Source of the DNA: Hippophae tibetana
Taxonomy: Eukaryota; Streptophyta; Magnoliopsida; Rosales; Elaeagnaceae
Assembly: GCA_037013495.1 (NCBI GenBank)
Contig: CM072804.1
Coordinates: 36,868,501 to 36,932,500, forward strand
Reading direction: 5' to 3'
Length of the DNA stretch: 64,000 nt
Each line of letters opens with the position of its first letter. Position 1 is the first letter of the stretch. A model generated the notes under the pieces. The model had not been told where the DNA came from and did not search any database. It saw only the letters and a list, made by a program, of their open reading frames with translations. A program made the translations under genes and the position numbers. Shown in pieces: positions 1 to 11,254 of the stretch.

Positions 1-43
1 AGACTCATTGATTATTAGTTTAGAGTACATAGTGATAGTAAAG

Positions 44-1745
44 TGATGAGCGAAAACCAGCATCGCCGATTCTTACCAATACTTTGGTTTTAATATTTAT
101 AAAACTCTTGCAAGTGCACGAATCATTTCGAAGAAAATGATAAGTATACTCCCAAGGTCGATCTAAGGAAGGAATGTGTGTGGTTTTTAATTTATTATTC
201 AAATTTTTAAAAATGAAATTAAATCCTAAACATCCTGTCACGATATTTTGGGGTTTTGTGTTTTTAATCTACTTACATAAAAATAAACATAGATTCAATA
301 AACATTTATGCAAATTTTATCATTTATAATGGCGGAGTATTTATGGATATAATAACTAAGTTAATTATGCTTGCTCATATTATCTAGGTTATTAAAGATA
401 TGAATTGATATTTATTGATTCTCCCTTTTTTTGTATGAATACCACCTTTGGTGGGGTTAGACAGTTTAAACTTTATTCAAGGTGTCCAAATTAAACCTAA
501 GAATTTAGTTATCCGAATACTAACTTTCAAGTTTTAAAACCACTACCGAAAACATGTCGTCAATACATTTTCAGATAATAATTCTTATAAAAACTTTTGA
601 AATAGAGCTTCACTCTAACTACCGGGCGATTGTACCATCAAATAAAAGAGCACTACTCTAAATCAGACCGGATCACTAAACCTTAAAATCTAATTTTCAG
701 GTTTAAGTTTGTAATGAAAAATAATATATTTCTCTCTAACATTCTTAATATAAAATCATGAATAAAAATAAAATCAATCCATTTTAGAGATTTTTACCTA
801 TATAATATTTCGCAAGCATAACAACGTTATTATTACATCATGTTTACTAAACAGCCAGCACAGTTAAATTTAACCACAGACAAATTAAATATAACATGTA
901 AGAATAAAGCATAAAAATAAGTGTAAAGAAAATAAAATCCTTACAGAACTTCAATGCTATTCCCGTTGCTGGAAAAACTCCAAGCGGAATTTGCACACCC
1001 AATTATTGAATCAAAAAGCTAATAAATTACATAAACATAACTAGTTCTTCCAAAAAAGGGAAGAACTCTAAAACTAAGAGAAATTAACTAAAAACTAAGA
1101 AAAACTAAAGAAAACTAAAAAGAGAGAAAGAAAGAGAGAAAAGAATGTATTTGGAGGTTTTGAAGGTGTGTTTTGAAGTGAAGGGAAGGGGGGGTATTTA
1201 TAGGTGAGGATGGAGAGAAAAAATGAGTAAAAAAATGTTAAAACGCGTAATGGAAATGCTGAGGTCATTGATGACGTCATGGGGGCGGCTGCACGTGAAA
1301 AATGGGGCGAAACGGGCGTCGGCGCGCGCAGATGAATAGTAGCCACGCGCGCAGTTCTGCGCGGATGAACAGTAGCCGCGTGCAGTTCTGCGCGGGATTG
1401 GGCACTGCTGTGCGCGCGGTTGTGCGTCAGGGCGGCGCGGCGGCACGTTTTTCTTCTTTTTGATATTTTTGACCTTTTTGACCCATTTTATCCAATTTTT
1501 GCATATTTGTTGACCTTTCCCCATTTATTTATTAATATATTTGTGATGTGTTGCTTCAAGTATTCCTCTTTGAGTTTTTAAGTTACGTTTTTAAGCCAAA
1601 ATACCTAAAAAACAATAAAAATACTCGTGATTCCGAAAAAGACAAATTTATATAAATATATGATAAAACATATAAATATATATATTTTTAATCAATTAAT
1701 GTGCATAAAATCATGGTTATTTTAGTGCTTTTTGAGCACTCATCA
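44..1745 (-). repeat. LTR of the main family (3' LTR)
   Basis: On the minus strand it begins TGATGAGTGCTC and ends at the TGATGAGCG of position 44 read on the plus strand, so both ends have the TG...CA form. It shows a TATA-like CTATAAATA (complement of about 1195-1203) before a purine-rich leader. A GC-rich block at 1270-1440 contains a direct duplication of about 32 bp with the core GCGCGCAGTTCTGCGCGG. The closest relative in the window is 29527-31334. Reading frames through the GC-rich block are not genes. Confidence 0.8.
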
Positions 1746-2875
1746 CAACCCCCAACCAGCTTCTTGCTAGTCCCTTAGCAAGAGAAGCGATAAAAACTAA
1801 AAATTAAACTATCCTAAATCACTTTCGTAGATTGAAACGGTTGCATTTAGCCTATGCAACAAGCCTTTAAACCCCTAGGTTGCCCTAGTGGGCGAGTTTG
1901 AGTCTCGTGAGGGTTTTCAGTAATGATACCCACAAACATTGAACTAAATGTAAAAATAAAAACAATCAAATCAAAAACTAAAATTACAGCAAAATTAATT
2001 TAAGAATAAAAGAAAGCAACATATCACAAAAATATCTCATACTTTTTTAATCTCCTTTAAGATCATAATTAAAATCTCAAGCATAAGTTATTTTAATCTC
2101 TTTAAACAATCATGATTTTATTATAATAATTAGTCGAAAATCATTTTCATATTTCATTTCAAAAATGTATCAATTTAATTTTACCCAATTTCAGTGTCAT
2201 GAATCAAAATTCGCTTCAACTCTATTCCTCACAAGTCAATACTCTCAAAACACTGAATCCTATGGATTCAAACACTCATACTAATTTATATGCGAAAGAG
2301 TTGATGTATAGAAATGAACTAATAGGTTCGCATATGTATAAAGAATAAAGGCTCAAAGTGTTATTTTAACATTGATCTCCTAAAAGGAATCGAATGTATA
2401 AATTATAAAGATATCATATACAAAAATTATTTTCATGCATAAATCAAACTCATTAAGAAAGAATTTCAAGATATATGCTTTTTACAAATGAAGAAGTTGC
2501 AATGAATTTTTAGGGAATTACTTCCTATATCTTTTTGTAATTAGCCTATACTCACAACTTTGTAGGCCACGTGGGTCATAGTATGTAGATGATACTATAT
2601 ATATATTTTTTATCTCTCTATTTTATTTAGATATTTTTTCAATATATGTATTTTTTAGAGAGTCAACCCATGTACAGATTGTACATTTTTTTAGGATTTT
2701 GGTGAGTGGTTAATTTTTGGCTTTTCTGTTTGATCTTGGTTTAGGTAACCCCAGATATGTCTTTTTGTTTTTGGGTTTAATATAAATATATGATAAAACA
2801 TATAAATATATATATTTTTAATCAATTAATGTGCATAAAATCATGGTTATTTTAGTGCTTTTTGAGCACTCATCA
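44..2875 (-). mobile_element. Short Ty3/Gypsy-type LTR element, non-coding
   Basis: A shortened LTR element on the minus strand. Parts: a full LTR (44-1745), a purine-rich tract next to it (complement of 1746-1757, GGTTGGGGGTTG), a non-coding internal part (1746-2779) and the outer end of the second LTR (2780-2875). The 5-bp sequence TAAAG at 39-43 is repeated at 2876-2880, the expected target-site duplication. The internal part matches 31908-32930 of the large element further right in order and orientation. The 96-bp outer end is base-for-base identical to 1650-1745, so the insertion looks young compared with the other copies here. No gag or pol reading frame is present. The element is broken and could only have moved with help. 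Ty3/Gypsy is inferred from relatives with gag in this window. Confidence 0.8.
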
Positions 2876-3935
2876 TAAAGCGAAGCAAAACATAATCAGA
2901 GAGTGGTAACAGATAGAACATTTAACATTTTAAAGTTCTCCCCTTATATGACATATCAAATTGAATAATTAATCAATGTGTCCTCCCCCTATGTGTAATA
3001 TCTCATAACCACCCCTTCCCTCCTCCCCAATTTTTTTATACGAAAATATAATTTAACTTTGAAGCTTAAATTCAATAAGAGTAGGAATGTGATGTATGCA
3101 ATGAATAAACTTCCTCTAAGTTTTATGACTCATCAAAATAAAGTAGTATAATGTTTTTTTATAGAATATGATATATATAATTTTTCTCTTTAAATGAGGA
3201 AAGTAGACTTAATTAAAAATCTTTAGACTTCAAAATATGTCAATTAGCTTATTTATAATCAACCATGGAGGATTCAAAGGAAAGAATATCACATATCATG
3301 AAAAATTGCAATTGTATCATCAATTTAACAAAATAAAAACAATATACTAAGAAATAACTTAAACTTTTTATTCCCTTTTTATATATAAGGATTAGTTATT
3401 TATTTATTTTCATTTTGTATAACCACTTTTGGCTCTTTCTTTTTCTACTTGCAAAGATTTTCATGTTTTATATCCTTTTCATTTTTATTTTTTCCTTTTT
3501 TTTTTGTTAAGGAATCATACACAAGCCAAAAGTCTATTATCATAGTTGGCAGCTCTTAAACTAGGTGCCTTTCTTTACATTTGTATATAAAAGTGAAAAT
3601 GGAGTTCAAACACAATTTTGCAAGCAAGTTTAGCTTAAGCCTTTAAATCTTATAAAAGTAATTATAAACTTCAAGAATGACATACATAAGTGTTTAGTGA
3701 GTGTGTGGATAAGTTCTTATTAGCATCGATCATTAGATATGATGTTAGGTTTATGTTAGTATTGGAAATATTTGTGAAACAAAACCTTTAATTGTTATTT
3801 TTGGTTCTAGATGTATCTTAAGGAATATTTCAAGCTAAAAAACCTATCATATCTTAACGATCACATATCAGGTATATTTTTATTCTCATGCACATTAGAT
3901 TGCATATTAGACACAATAGGAAAAATATGAATTTG

Positions 3936-4030
3936 AGCCACTCGATTGATCGAGTGTATACTCGATCAATAGAATGGATGTTCAATCAATTGACCAATGT
4001 ACTCGATTGATCGAGAAATTGAATGGATTG
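3936..4030. repeat. Short palindromic repeat cluster (TCGATTGATCGA)
   Basis: Four to five copies of a 14- to 18-bp palindromic motif, best form CTCGATTGATCGAG, lie about 30 bp apart with decay between copies. The motif is self-complementary, so each copy could form a small hairpin. No coding sense is seen. Confidence 0.55.
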
Positions 4031-4048
4031 ATAAAGAAGTCAATTATC

Positions 4049-4290
4049 TAATTTTAAAAAATAATAATAATAATTATTGCTTGAATAGTAAAATAATTTA
4101 GCAATTTGAAATTTGAGGTAAAAAAAATTTAAAATTTGAAATAATTAAAAAAAAGAAGGAAAATAATAATAATAATAATAAATTTAATGTTCATAAATAA
4201 AAAATATAATAATTTTAAATTTTTTAAAAAATAAATAATAATAATAATTATTATTATAGCGTTAATAGTAAAATAATTTTGCAATTTGAA
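4049..4290. repeat. Direct duplication in AT-rich DNA
   Basis: The stretch AATAATAATTATT...TAGTAAAATAATTT-GCAATTTGAAATTTGA occurs near 4060-4115 and again near 4230-4295, with AAT-triplet runs on both sides. It looks like local duplication of low-complexity DNA. Confidence 0.5.
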
Positions 4291-4439
4291 ATTTGAAGTA
4301 AAAATAAATAAATAAATAAAACTTAAATAAATTTTAAATAAAATAAATAAATAAAAGAAATTCAATTTTTATTTTATGTTATTTTATTTTACCTTTTTTC
4401 AATTTATTTTATTTATTTTTTATTTTTTTCTCCTTTAAC

Positions 4440-6005
4440 TATATTTTATCTTAATTTTTGTTTAATTTTATTAACTTAGGTTTTTACTAATTTAATTTTC
4501 ATTTAACTTATTTAACTTAGTTTTTTTTTTAACTTAATTAATTTAGATTTTCATTAACTTGTATAACCTACATTTTTATTAACATAAATTTTTATTTAAC
4601 TTAATAGCATGAAAAGTAAAAATCTAAGGGAGTTGTGTTTAGGAAACTAGTTCTTGGAAGCCTTTGTGCCATTAGTCTTTCCTGGGAACGTTGTTTTATC
4701 TAGGAGGATGGTTTTTAATGAGCCATTGCACCACCATTCTTTCTTGGGAGCACTCTTGGTTAATACTAATTATGTAATTTTATCTTAAAAAACATAAAAT
4801 AAACAAAAAATTAAAAACAAATAAATAAAATTTAAACTTTGTTTTATTTAAATAAAATAATAAAATAATAAAAATTTTGAAATTTTTTTTTAAATTTTAT
4901 TTAAGTATTTTCTTTTAAAAAAAATAAAAACTTTAGGTTATTATTTTCTTTTAAAAAAAAAATAATAAAATAAAATAACTTAGGGTTTAACTAGTTTTGT
5001 TTAGTGTTTTATTAAATATTATGTAAATTTTCTCTAAATTTTTGTCTTGTTATTTTATTATTTTTCTTGACAAGAGTTTTAAATTTACATTTTCAATAGT
5101 CTATGCGTGGTAGGAGATCCTTAGGAAACCTCCTTACACCATATGTAAATAATATTCATAAATTTAAACAAGTGTCAAAAAGAATGGATTTCAACCATCA
5201 ACCTGTTTTTGAGCCAAACATAGAACCAAGCTATAATCCTTTACTCGAACCGAAAGAAATGGAAGAAAACCAACATGTTTGGGAAACCACCATGAAAGAG
5301 TTTGCAAGACCAGTGATTGGCACAACAACTGCCATTATCCAGCTAGGTGAGGCTGCTCGGAATTATGAACAAAAAAATATTCATTTTTCTATGCTTCCTT
5401 CCTTTTATGGGCTGCCTAAATGAAGATTCTCTTTCCTTCATTAGAGACTTCTATGCTATATTCCAAACCTTCCCCCCTCGGTATTCTAAACAAGGATCAA
5501 CTTAGAATGAGATGTTTCCCCTACACCTTAAAGGATAAGGCCAAAGCTTGGTTGATGTCACTTCTCCCAGGTTCTCTGATGACATGAGAGAAAATTTATA
5601 ATAAATTCATGGGAAAATTTTATTCCCACCAAAAAACATCAGAGTTGAGAGGAAAGATTGCTACTTTCTCTTAGATGGAAGGAGAACCATTCCATGAAGC
5701 TTGGGATAGGTTCAAAATGTTTCTCAGTCAATGTACCCATCATAGCTTTCCCCTGCAGTTGCAGAACCAATTCTTTTATGATGGACTTACGCAACAATGT
5801 CAGTTCATTATCGACAACGCTGCAGGAGGAGCAATGTGAGAAAAGACTACCTTAGAGACGTACAACCTCTTTGAGATATTGGGTGCTAATTCCCAACAGA
5901 AAAGCTCACGAGTGAGAAAAGTTGGAGTTCATGAAATTGATTCCAACAATGAAGTTCAACAACAACTTGTTCAATTAACCAAGCAAGTTTCCCTTCTCAC
6001 TACAC
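4440..6005 (+). mobile_element. Ty3/Gypsy leader and gag fragment
   Basis: Positions 4440-4800 are the reverse complement of 34150-34500, the leader of the large element at 28114-38601. Shared marks include the TTAACTTAATTAA-type repeats and the block near 4640-4760. The gag part follows from about 5103, with residues such as ETTMKEFARPVIGTTTA, IQLGEAARNYE and FSMLPSFYGLP, and further on the downstream half of a retrotransposon gag (PF03732-like) around 5500-5990. The family is a plant Ty3/Gypsy lineage of Athila/Tat type. The piece stops abruptly near 6005, where pararetroviral sequence begins; pol is absent. It is a broken fossil with roughly four to six breaks. It matters because it links a gag-bearing element to the non-coding forms in this window. 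Confidence 0.8.
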
Positions 6006-6059
6006 ACTTCCTTTTTTTTACCTTTTCCTTGCCTTTTTAGACTGGGGTCTTAGACTAGG

Positions 6060-7090
6060 ATGATAAGTGTACTCTAATGCTTTGGAGGCTATCATATGAT
6101 GCCTATAGATATTCTGGAGTGTCTTTGAGGCTACAGATCCAATCTTGGATCTCTTGATAATGAGCTTCAACTGAATATGTCAAGTCCTTGGTTAATGCAA
6201 TTGAGATCGATGCGTGTGTTAAATAAGGCTATGGTCTCAAGTTTTGAGTTATAAGGAAATACAAGAGTGATTATGATCATATATTTCCTTAAAGTAATAT
6301 TTCTAAGAAGGTAGATAACGTCTTCTGGAATTCTTTCCATGTTCTCTAAGTCTAATTCTTGTAGATTTGGTTCACCAATTTTGTTGAGTTATTCATCTGA
6401 ATCACTCGGTGTGGCGAGGTTATGGTTATTAGGCTTTTGGTAAGCAACTAATGTTTTAATGTTTTGATAATATTTTTTAAGTTGTCTGATTTCTAACTTA
6501 ATGGTTTTGATTTTAGAATGGAAATCTTGTATTTGATTTTGGGGCTTCCAGGTTTTATTCTTTTGTTCCAATGCATCAGTAAGGTCATAATAGCCTATGC
6601 TGGTTGATGGAAATTCAAAATGATTTGGTTTTGGTTGGGTTTTGGCCACGGTGTTGGTAAAATGGTCTAGATATAATTTGGTAAGATCATGGTCGTTTAT
6701 CCTAAGGATTTTTTCTTGAAGTTGGTCTTCTTCCTTAGTTAATACGTTGATCTTTGTTTTATAATGAGTGTCAGAGTCAGAGGATGCCAACTCATCTACC
6801 CATGGGTTTAAGTCATTAGAGTCTTCAGTCCAAGATTCAAACTTAGATGATGATGATTTCTTCACCATTAAAGTAGATATTTTGTTTAAGGTGTCTTCTT
6901 CAATGTTTAATTCATGCATTTTTTTAGACATCTTGCAATAATTGGTAGTATGAACTTTCTTACCACATTTATAACATATAAAATCTTTAATTTTTTTTAA
7001 AGGATTTGTTTTGATTTTTAGAATCTTTGTTAAAGGTTTTCTTATAAGGTTTTTTTGTAAAAATATATTAACCCACAAAAATTTCTATTA
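6060..7090 (-). mobile_element. Endogenous pararetrovirus fragment: zinc knuckle and protease
   Basis: The minus strand codes for a pararetroviral polyprotein piece. The open part at 7078-6389 carries a CCHC zinc knuckle (CYKCGKKVHTTNYC, spacing C-X2-C-X4-H-X4-C) close to its start, then acidic and serine-rich linker, then the segment LTKEEDQLQEKI, and ends SDSDE. Downstream, around 6330-6080, weaker similarity to the retroviral-type aspartic protease is seen (ALFNTRIDLNCI, compare the family form ALFDTGADLNCI). This order, coat zinc knuckle then protease, is that of Caulimoviridae. The piece meets the plus-strand piece at about 7090. It is a fossil with several breaks. A Gypsy origin for the zinc knuckle is the main alternative. 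Confidence 0.62.
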
Positions 7091-7720
7091 TGGTTTCATA
7101 ACTGGTGGAGATCATTTAGATCTATTCCTGCAATCCTCATCCCTCTGGTGAAGGAAAACTATGAAACTTTTTCCAAACATTTCAAACCTGTACTAGAAGA
7201 GAAAATATTCCCTCCTTTGTGTATCTTTGCATCAAAATTATATGTTCCCTGGGTATGTCAATGGATCTTAAAACCTGTTACATCCAAGGTAGTAACTATT
7301 GATCACCTATTTCAGATTAAGTGGTGGTCATCATTTACGATCTCCAAATCCATATTAAAACCAGCCATAGAAAAATGGTTGACCAAAAGAGGACATAGAG
7401 AACCGAAGGTAGAAGACCTACAACAAACTTTGCTTTTCTTAGCTTAATGGGCACACACCAATGCCCTCATTTCACAAGAAAAAACCCAAGAAGAACTATT
7501 TGAAATTATCAAGCAATTATCACATGGATCTCTCGGAAAAACCTCTAGTAAGAAGGAAGATTCAGACAGGACTTAATCATATGAAACACTTTCATCGCTA
7601 TCACCAATCTCTAGTGCCTCCTCAGGAAACCACCTAAGACCCACTGAAGAAGAAATAAGATATTTTACAGTAGCATTCACTATAGCGTCGACAGAAGAAG
7701 CCAAAATAGAGAAAGATGTA

Positions 7721-7831
7721 GACAAACTAGTGTTCATAAAACAATAAAAGATTACCACTATTTACAACAGTATCAACATCTTCTACAGTATAAAATTGGC
7801 GACAAACTATTGTTCATAGTACAGTAAAAGC
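7721..7831 (+). repeat. Paired repeat upstream of the pararetroviral promoter
   Basis: GACAAACTAGTGTTCATAAA near 7720 recurs as GACAAACTATTGTTCATAGT near 7799, each followed by ACA(A/G)TAAAAG. Such duplicated upstream elements fit an enhancer region of a pararetroviral intergenic region, but that role is inference. Confidence 0.5.
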
Positions 7832-7894
7832 ATCTCCAACAGTATCAAGTAGTTGACAAAGTACTATTAATTGAACAGTACAAGCATTTATACA

Positions 7895-7960
7895 CAATAT
7901 ATTTTGTTTATAAAAGAGAACCTCATTTCATATCAGAGGCATCACTTCCATTACCCATAA
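7895..7960 (+). promoter_or_regulatory. 35S-like pararetroviral promoter core
   Basis: TATAAAAG at 7909-7916 is followed by AGAACCTCATTTCATATCAG, which closely follows the layout of the cauliflower mosaic virus 35S core (TATATAAGGAAGTTCATTTC). Transcription would start roughly 25-35 bp downstream, about 7940. It lies between the end of a viral-like reading frame and a long leader, which is where the pregenomic RNA promoter of this family sits. Confidence 0.6.
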
Positions 7961-8344
7961 CTCTCTAGTCTCAAGCTCGCACCTACCCATCATCTCTGAT
8001 ATTAGTTTTCAATTTCTAACCTTCATAACCTTCAATTTTATATTGTACATTAAGTAAGTTTGAATTTTAATTTTAATATTTATATTTTGTTTGTAAACCT
8101 ATGACTAGCTAAGCCGCCTAATCTATCATTATAGTATGCTTGTTTATTAATCTTCTTATCTTATTCTTTAGTATTACCTCTTTGATCAACTCCTGAGATC
8201 CTTGGTACACTTGTTAAGAAAAGATTCTAATCAATCTTTTTGGAAAGAGAAATTCTTAGGAGGACTTCTTCCACTATTAGGAGAAAACACCAAAAATAAA
8301 ATCCGTGAGAATTATGGGAATCACATCATCACTTATGATCAATT

Positions 8345-8358
8345 CACACACACACACG

Positions 8359-8402
<44 letters not shown>
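8345..8402. repeat. (CA)n(TA)n microsatellite
   Basis: About eight CA units run into about twenty TA units. Two overlapping open frames here (IYIYIY and similar) are products of the repeat, not genes. Confidence 0.95.
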
Positions 8403-8404
<2 letters not shown>

Positions 8405-8539
8405 TAGCTTCCTATTTATTTGATTTTATTTTGCACAATATTTATATTTTCATAATATTGCATCATTTGTTAATAGAAAAAAAAAAGAAATGATATAAAA
8501 AAATAAGAATCTTTCTAATTAAATCTATATTGGTTTAAA

Positions 8540-8825
8540 ATCATTATATTTTATTTGTGGAATAAAATAAATTGGGATAGAAATAGGAGAATGAAGAAAA
8601 CCAAAAATAGAACAAAAATGAGAAAACAAAGAATGTCAACTCATCAAATTTCTCACCATACTAATCTATTATAAAAAGGAGAGTTGCTTGAAAATTATTT
8701 ATTTATGTTTGTTATTTTTTTATTTATGGAATGAAATAAATTGGGTTAGAAAGAGAAGAACGAAGAAAATCAATAATAAAATAAAAATGAGAAAAAGTGA
8801 ATATCAACTCATCAAATTTCTAATA
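8540..8825. repeat. Tandem duplication, about 165-bp unit
   Basis: Two copies of a segment containing GGAAT(A/G)AAATAAATTGGG, AGAAAATCAA and TATCAACTCATCAAATTTCT (about 8556-8660 and 8724-8822) lie in the same orientation. No coding content. Confidence 0.7.
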
Positions 8826-9240
8826 TAGATGATATACAAAGTAAGGTGAAAAGATACTTAAAGATATAAAAGTGAATAGATATGTTTATAATAAAATAAG
8901 GATAATAATATTTACACAACTATTTTTGTTATTTTTATAATAAAATTGTATAAATTATCTATTACAATCATAAAATTGAATTAACTTTACTATCATTATT
9001 GTCGAATAAAATTAACATTAATGAATTGTTATTATGACAATAATAATTTGAGTTATATCCATATCGCCATCTTAAAATAAAGAGTAATGTTATATGTATC
9101 AAGTGATGTACCAATATTTGATTGGATGCTAATTAAGAAGAAGTGACGACTCTATGAAAATAGAGTCATTAGCGTACTTATTTAGTTAATATTTGTTGTG
9201 AAAATATAATTTCTAATTATTTTTGGCATTTTTTGAAATT
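8826..9240. other. AT-rich DNA, nothing recognised
   Basis: No open frame, repeat family or RNA gene can be supported here. Confidence 0.5.
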
Positions 9241-9700
9241 TTTAAAGCATGACAAATCAAGAATAGCCACGTGGTGCCATGCAAGCAGAGGAGCTGACTG
9301 GGAAAGCCACACAGATGCCATATGTTAGCACGATGTTCAATTCGAGTTTAAGCACAATCAAAACTTTACGACAAACGTTGCCACTCTATTCGTCCATACG
9401 TTCCACCCATGTACCACGTTGTCCATTATCACTAATCATGTTGTGCCAAATGGTGATGACTCGACAATCATTAACCTTGATCGGTCTCCCCTTCCACACA
9501 TCACACTTTGTTTCGCCTTATAATTTACACATGCCATGTGTCTGATTCTAATTGCTTGGCATTGGAAATTTTCCTTTTTTCATCTCAACCTTGCATCTGA
9601 AGTTAATCAAATGATCCAAATTCCATCTGAGCTATATTTAACCCCCTAATCACCCACAAACCCTAACAAGTTATCATTAGCATAATTTTGATCGGTTTTA
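9241..9700 (+). promoter_or_regulatory. Possible promoter-like segment with a G-box
   Basis: This stretch is less AT-rich than its surroundings. It has a palindromic G-box in GCCACGTGGTGCC near 9267, a TATA-like CTATATTTAA near 9630 and C-rich sequence after it (CCCCCTAATCACCCACAAAC), an order seen in plant promoters. No reading frame with codon structure follows by 9850, so if it once drove a gene, that gene is gone or lies within unrecognised sequence. The open frame at 9279-9545 has no family resemblance I can name. It could equally be a fragment of an unrecognised repeat. Confidence 0.25.
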
Positions 9701-11254
9701 GAGTTAAAATGAGATAAAAATATAGAAAAATTCAAAAAGAGATGTAATTTTGGTGGATTCAAGAGGATATTAACACTACAATTCAAGAGATTAGTTGTAT
9801 ATTTTTTCTACTCTTTTCTTTATCAATTTTATGTCTTTCTTTATGAAAAATATGAGTTTTATGGACAAAATTGTGTCTACTTAATTTATTAATCTAGAGG
9901 TCTTATGAACCCAATATTCACCATGTGATGATATAATATTTTACCCTAACTATAAATTCAATTCAATTATATTATTTAATATTATTTTTATGCTATTAAT
10001 TGTTTGGCCAACAATTTATCTATAAGGAAATTAAATAGATTTGAGAGAATTATTTAATTACTTGTCTTGAACATGCATAGTTTCTAAGCAAAGATATATG
10101 ATTTTTATCTTTGCGATCCATAACTGATGAAATTAATGTGTAGTGTGAAATTTAATTGACATAAAATTGTGATTAAATTAACTACTATATGGTGTGTAGT
10201 TTACTTTAAAAAAGAATACATACTAGATTATATTCAATTGATCATGTAATTGATTGATAATTATATTGGGAGAGTTTAGTGGTTCACAGGTTTAGAAAAT
10301 TTGGGGATTAAGTATTTTTACATATTTTCTCATATATCTTCTTAGTTACCAAATATGATTTATTTATTTTTTATTTATTTATTTTTTTGTTTTAAAAACT
10401 AATTTCTAATAACATAATTTCCGTAAAAATGATCTTTTTTATCATTATATTACTTGTTGCGATACATATACTTGTGTATTCATGATACATAATTTATGTG
10501 CCAATCAAGATGAGAAGTTGAACTAATTGTGGAATAATTTACTAACAAAAACCAATTATAATATTGATACATATATCATGTTGTGTAGAAAAAAATTAAA
10601 AATAAAAGGTAATGTAAAATAAAAATAGGGGAAGATAATGTTTGCTGTTTAAAACGTTCTTACTTTCATAAAAATTTTTTTGGTAAGGAAGATTATGCTT
10701 TTGGATGTATAGTTTTAATATTTCATAGTTATTCTTCCTTTTTATAACTTATATGTGTTATTTTATTTTGATAATAATAAGAATTATCTAATAATTTGAA
10801 TAGGAAGAATTTTGATTGCTTTTATAACCTTATATCTAAGCACAAGGAATGTTTTACAAAGGTATTAATTGATGTTGATTAAATATTATAGTATATTTTG
10901 CTAATTTATTTTTATTTAAAAATTAAAGCAACCACTTTGATTAACCGTTATCTATTATGCAAATTTCATGTTTTTTATATCAGTCATGAATAATTAAACT
11001 TCATACTCATTTGCATGGTTTAATAGAAATTGTATTATTCATTAACAAGCTTATTTTTTAATAGGATAAGAAGACACAAAATTAACAAGGCCAACATATA
11101 TAAAGATAAAATTTATTACATTTGGGCATATAATTTTTACTTTGTCGTGATTTTTTTCAATTGAGAGACTCAAAGTTTTTAGTTGAGAAACTAATTACTT
11201 GTGATGTAATAATCTTTATCTATATATTTATAACAATACATAACAACCAAAACT
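9701..11254. other. AT-rich intergenic DNA
   Basis: Only short chance frames are present. No repeat family, RNA gene or conserved protein fragment was recognised. Confidence 0.5.

Larger units (their letters stand above)
2881..4439. other. AT-rich DNA, no gene seen
   Basis: No coding region is supported. A TATA-like TATATAAAAG lies near 3585, followed by A- and C-rich sequence that resembles the R/U5 part of an LTR, so this may be the LTR upstream of the gag-bearing element at 4440, but I could not find its ends or a primer site. Polypyrimidine runs at 2990-3040 and long A/T triplet runs from 4049 onward fill most of the rest. Confidence 0.5.
7091..8345 (+). mobile_element. Endogenous pararetrovirus fragment: ORF end, promoter, coat piece
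   Basis: Plus-strand companion of the preceding fossil. From about 7091 to 7745 is coding-like sequence with IFPPLCIFASKLYVPW, WILKP and IKWWSSFTISK, which resembles a tryptophan-rich domain I associate with plant endogenous caulimovirids. Then comes a non-coding stretch with paired repeats and a promoter (next entries), a leader with a GTAAGT-type donor near 8053 (leader splicing is known in some Caulimoviridae), and at about 8200-8345 a coat-like piece (WKEKFLGGLLPLLGENTKN, then KIRENYGNHI) of the form F-x-x-G-L-P. It ends at the dinucleotide run at 8345. The piece is broken, with a handful of breaks. Its strand is opposite to the neighbouring zinc-knuckle piece. Confidence 0.6.

Noticed and set aside
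1198-1524. Open frame rich in arginine, cysteine and alanine on the minus strand
   Set aside because: It runs through the GC-rich block of an LTR; the composition comes from GCGCGC repeats and no domain is visible.
4129-4365. Open frame with long isoleucine and phenylalanine runs
   Set aside because: A product of AAT-triplet repeats in AT-rich DNA.
8202-8493. Frames with IYIYIY repeats
   Set aside because: The C-terminal parts are the (TA)n microsatellite. Only the first 40 or so residues of the 8202 frame were kept, as a viral coat-like trace.
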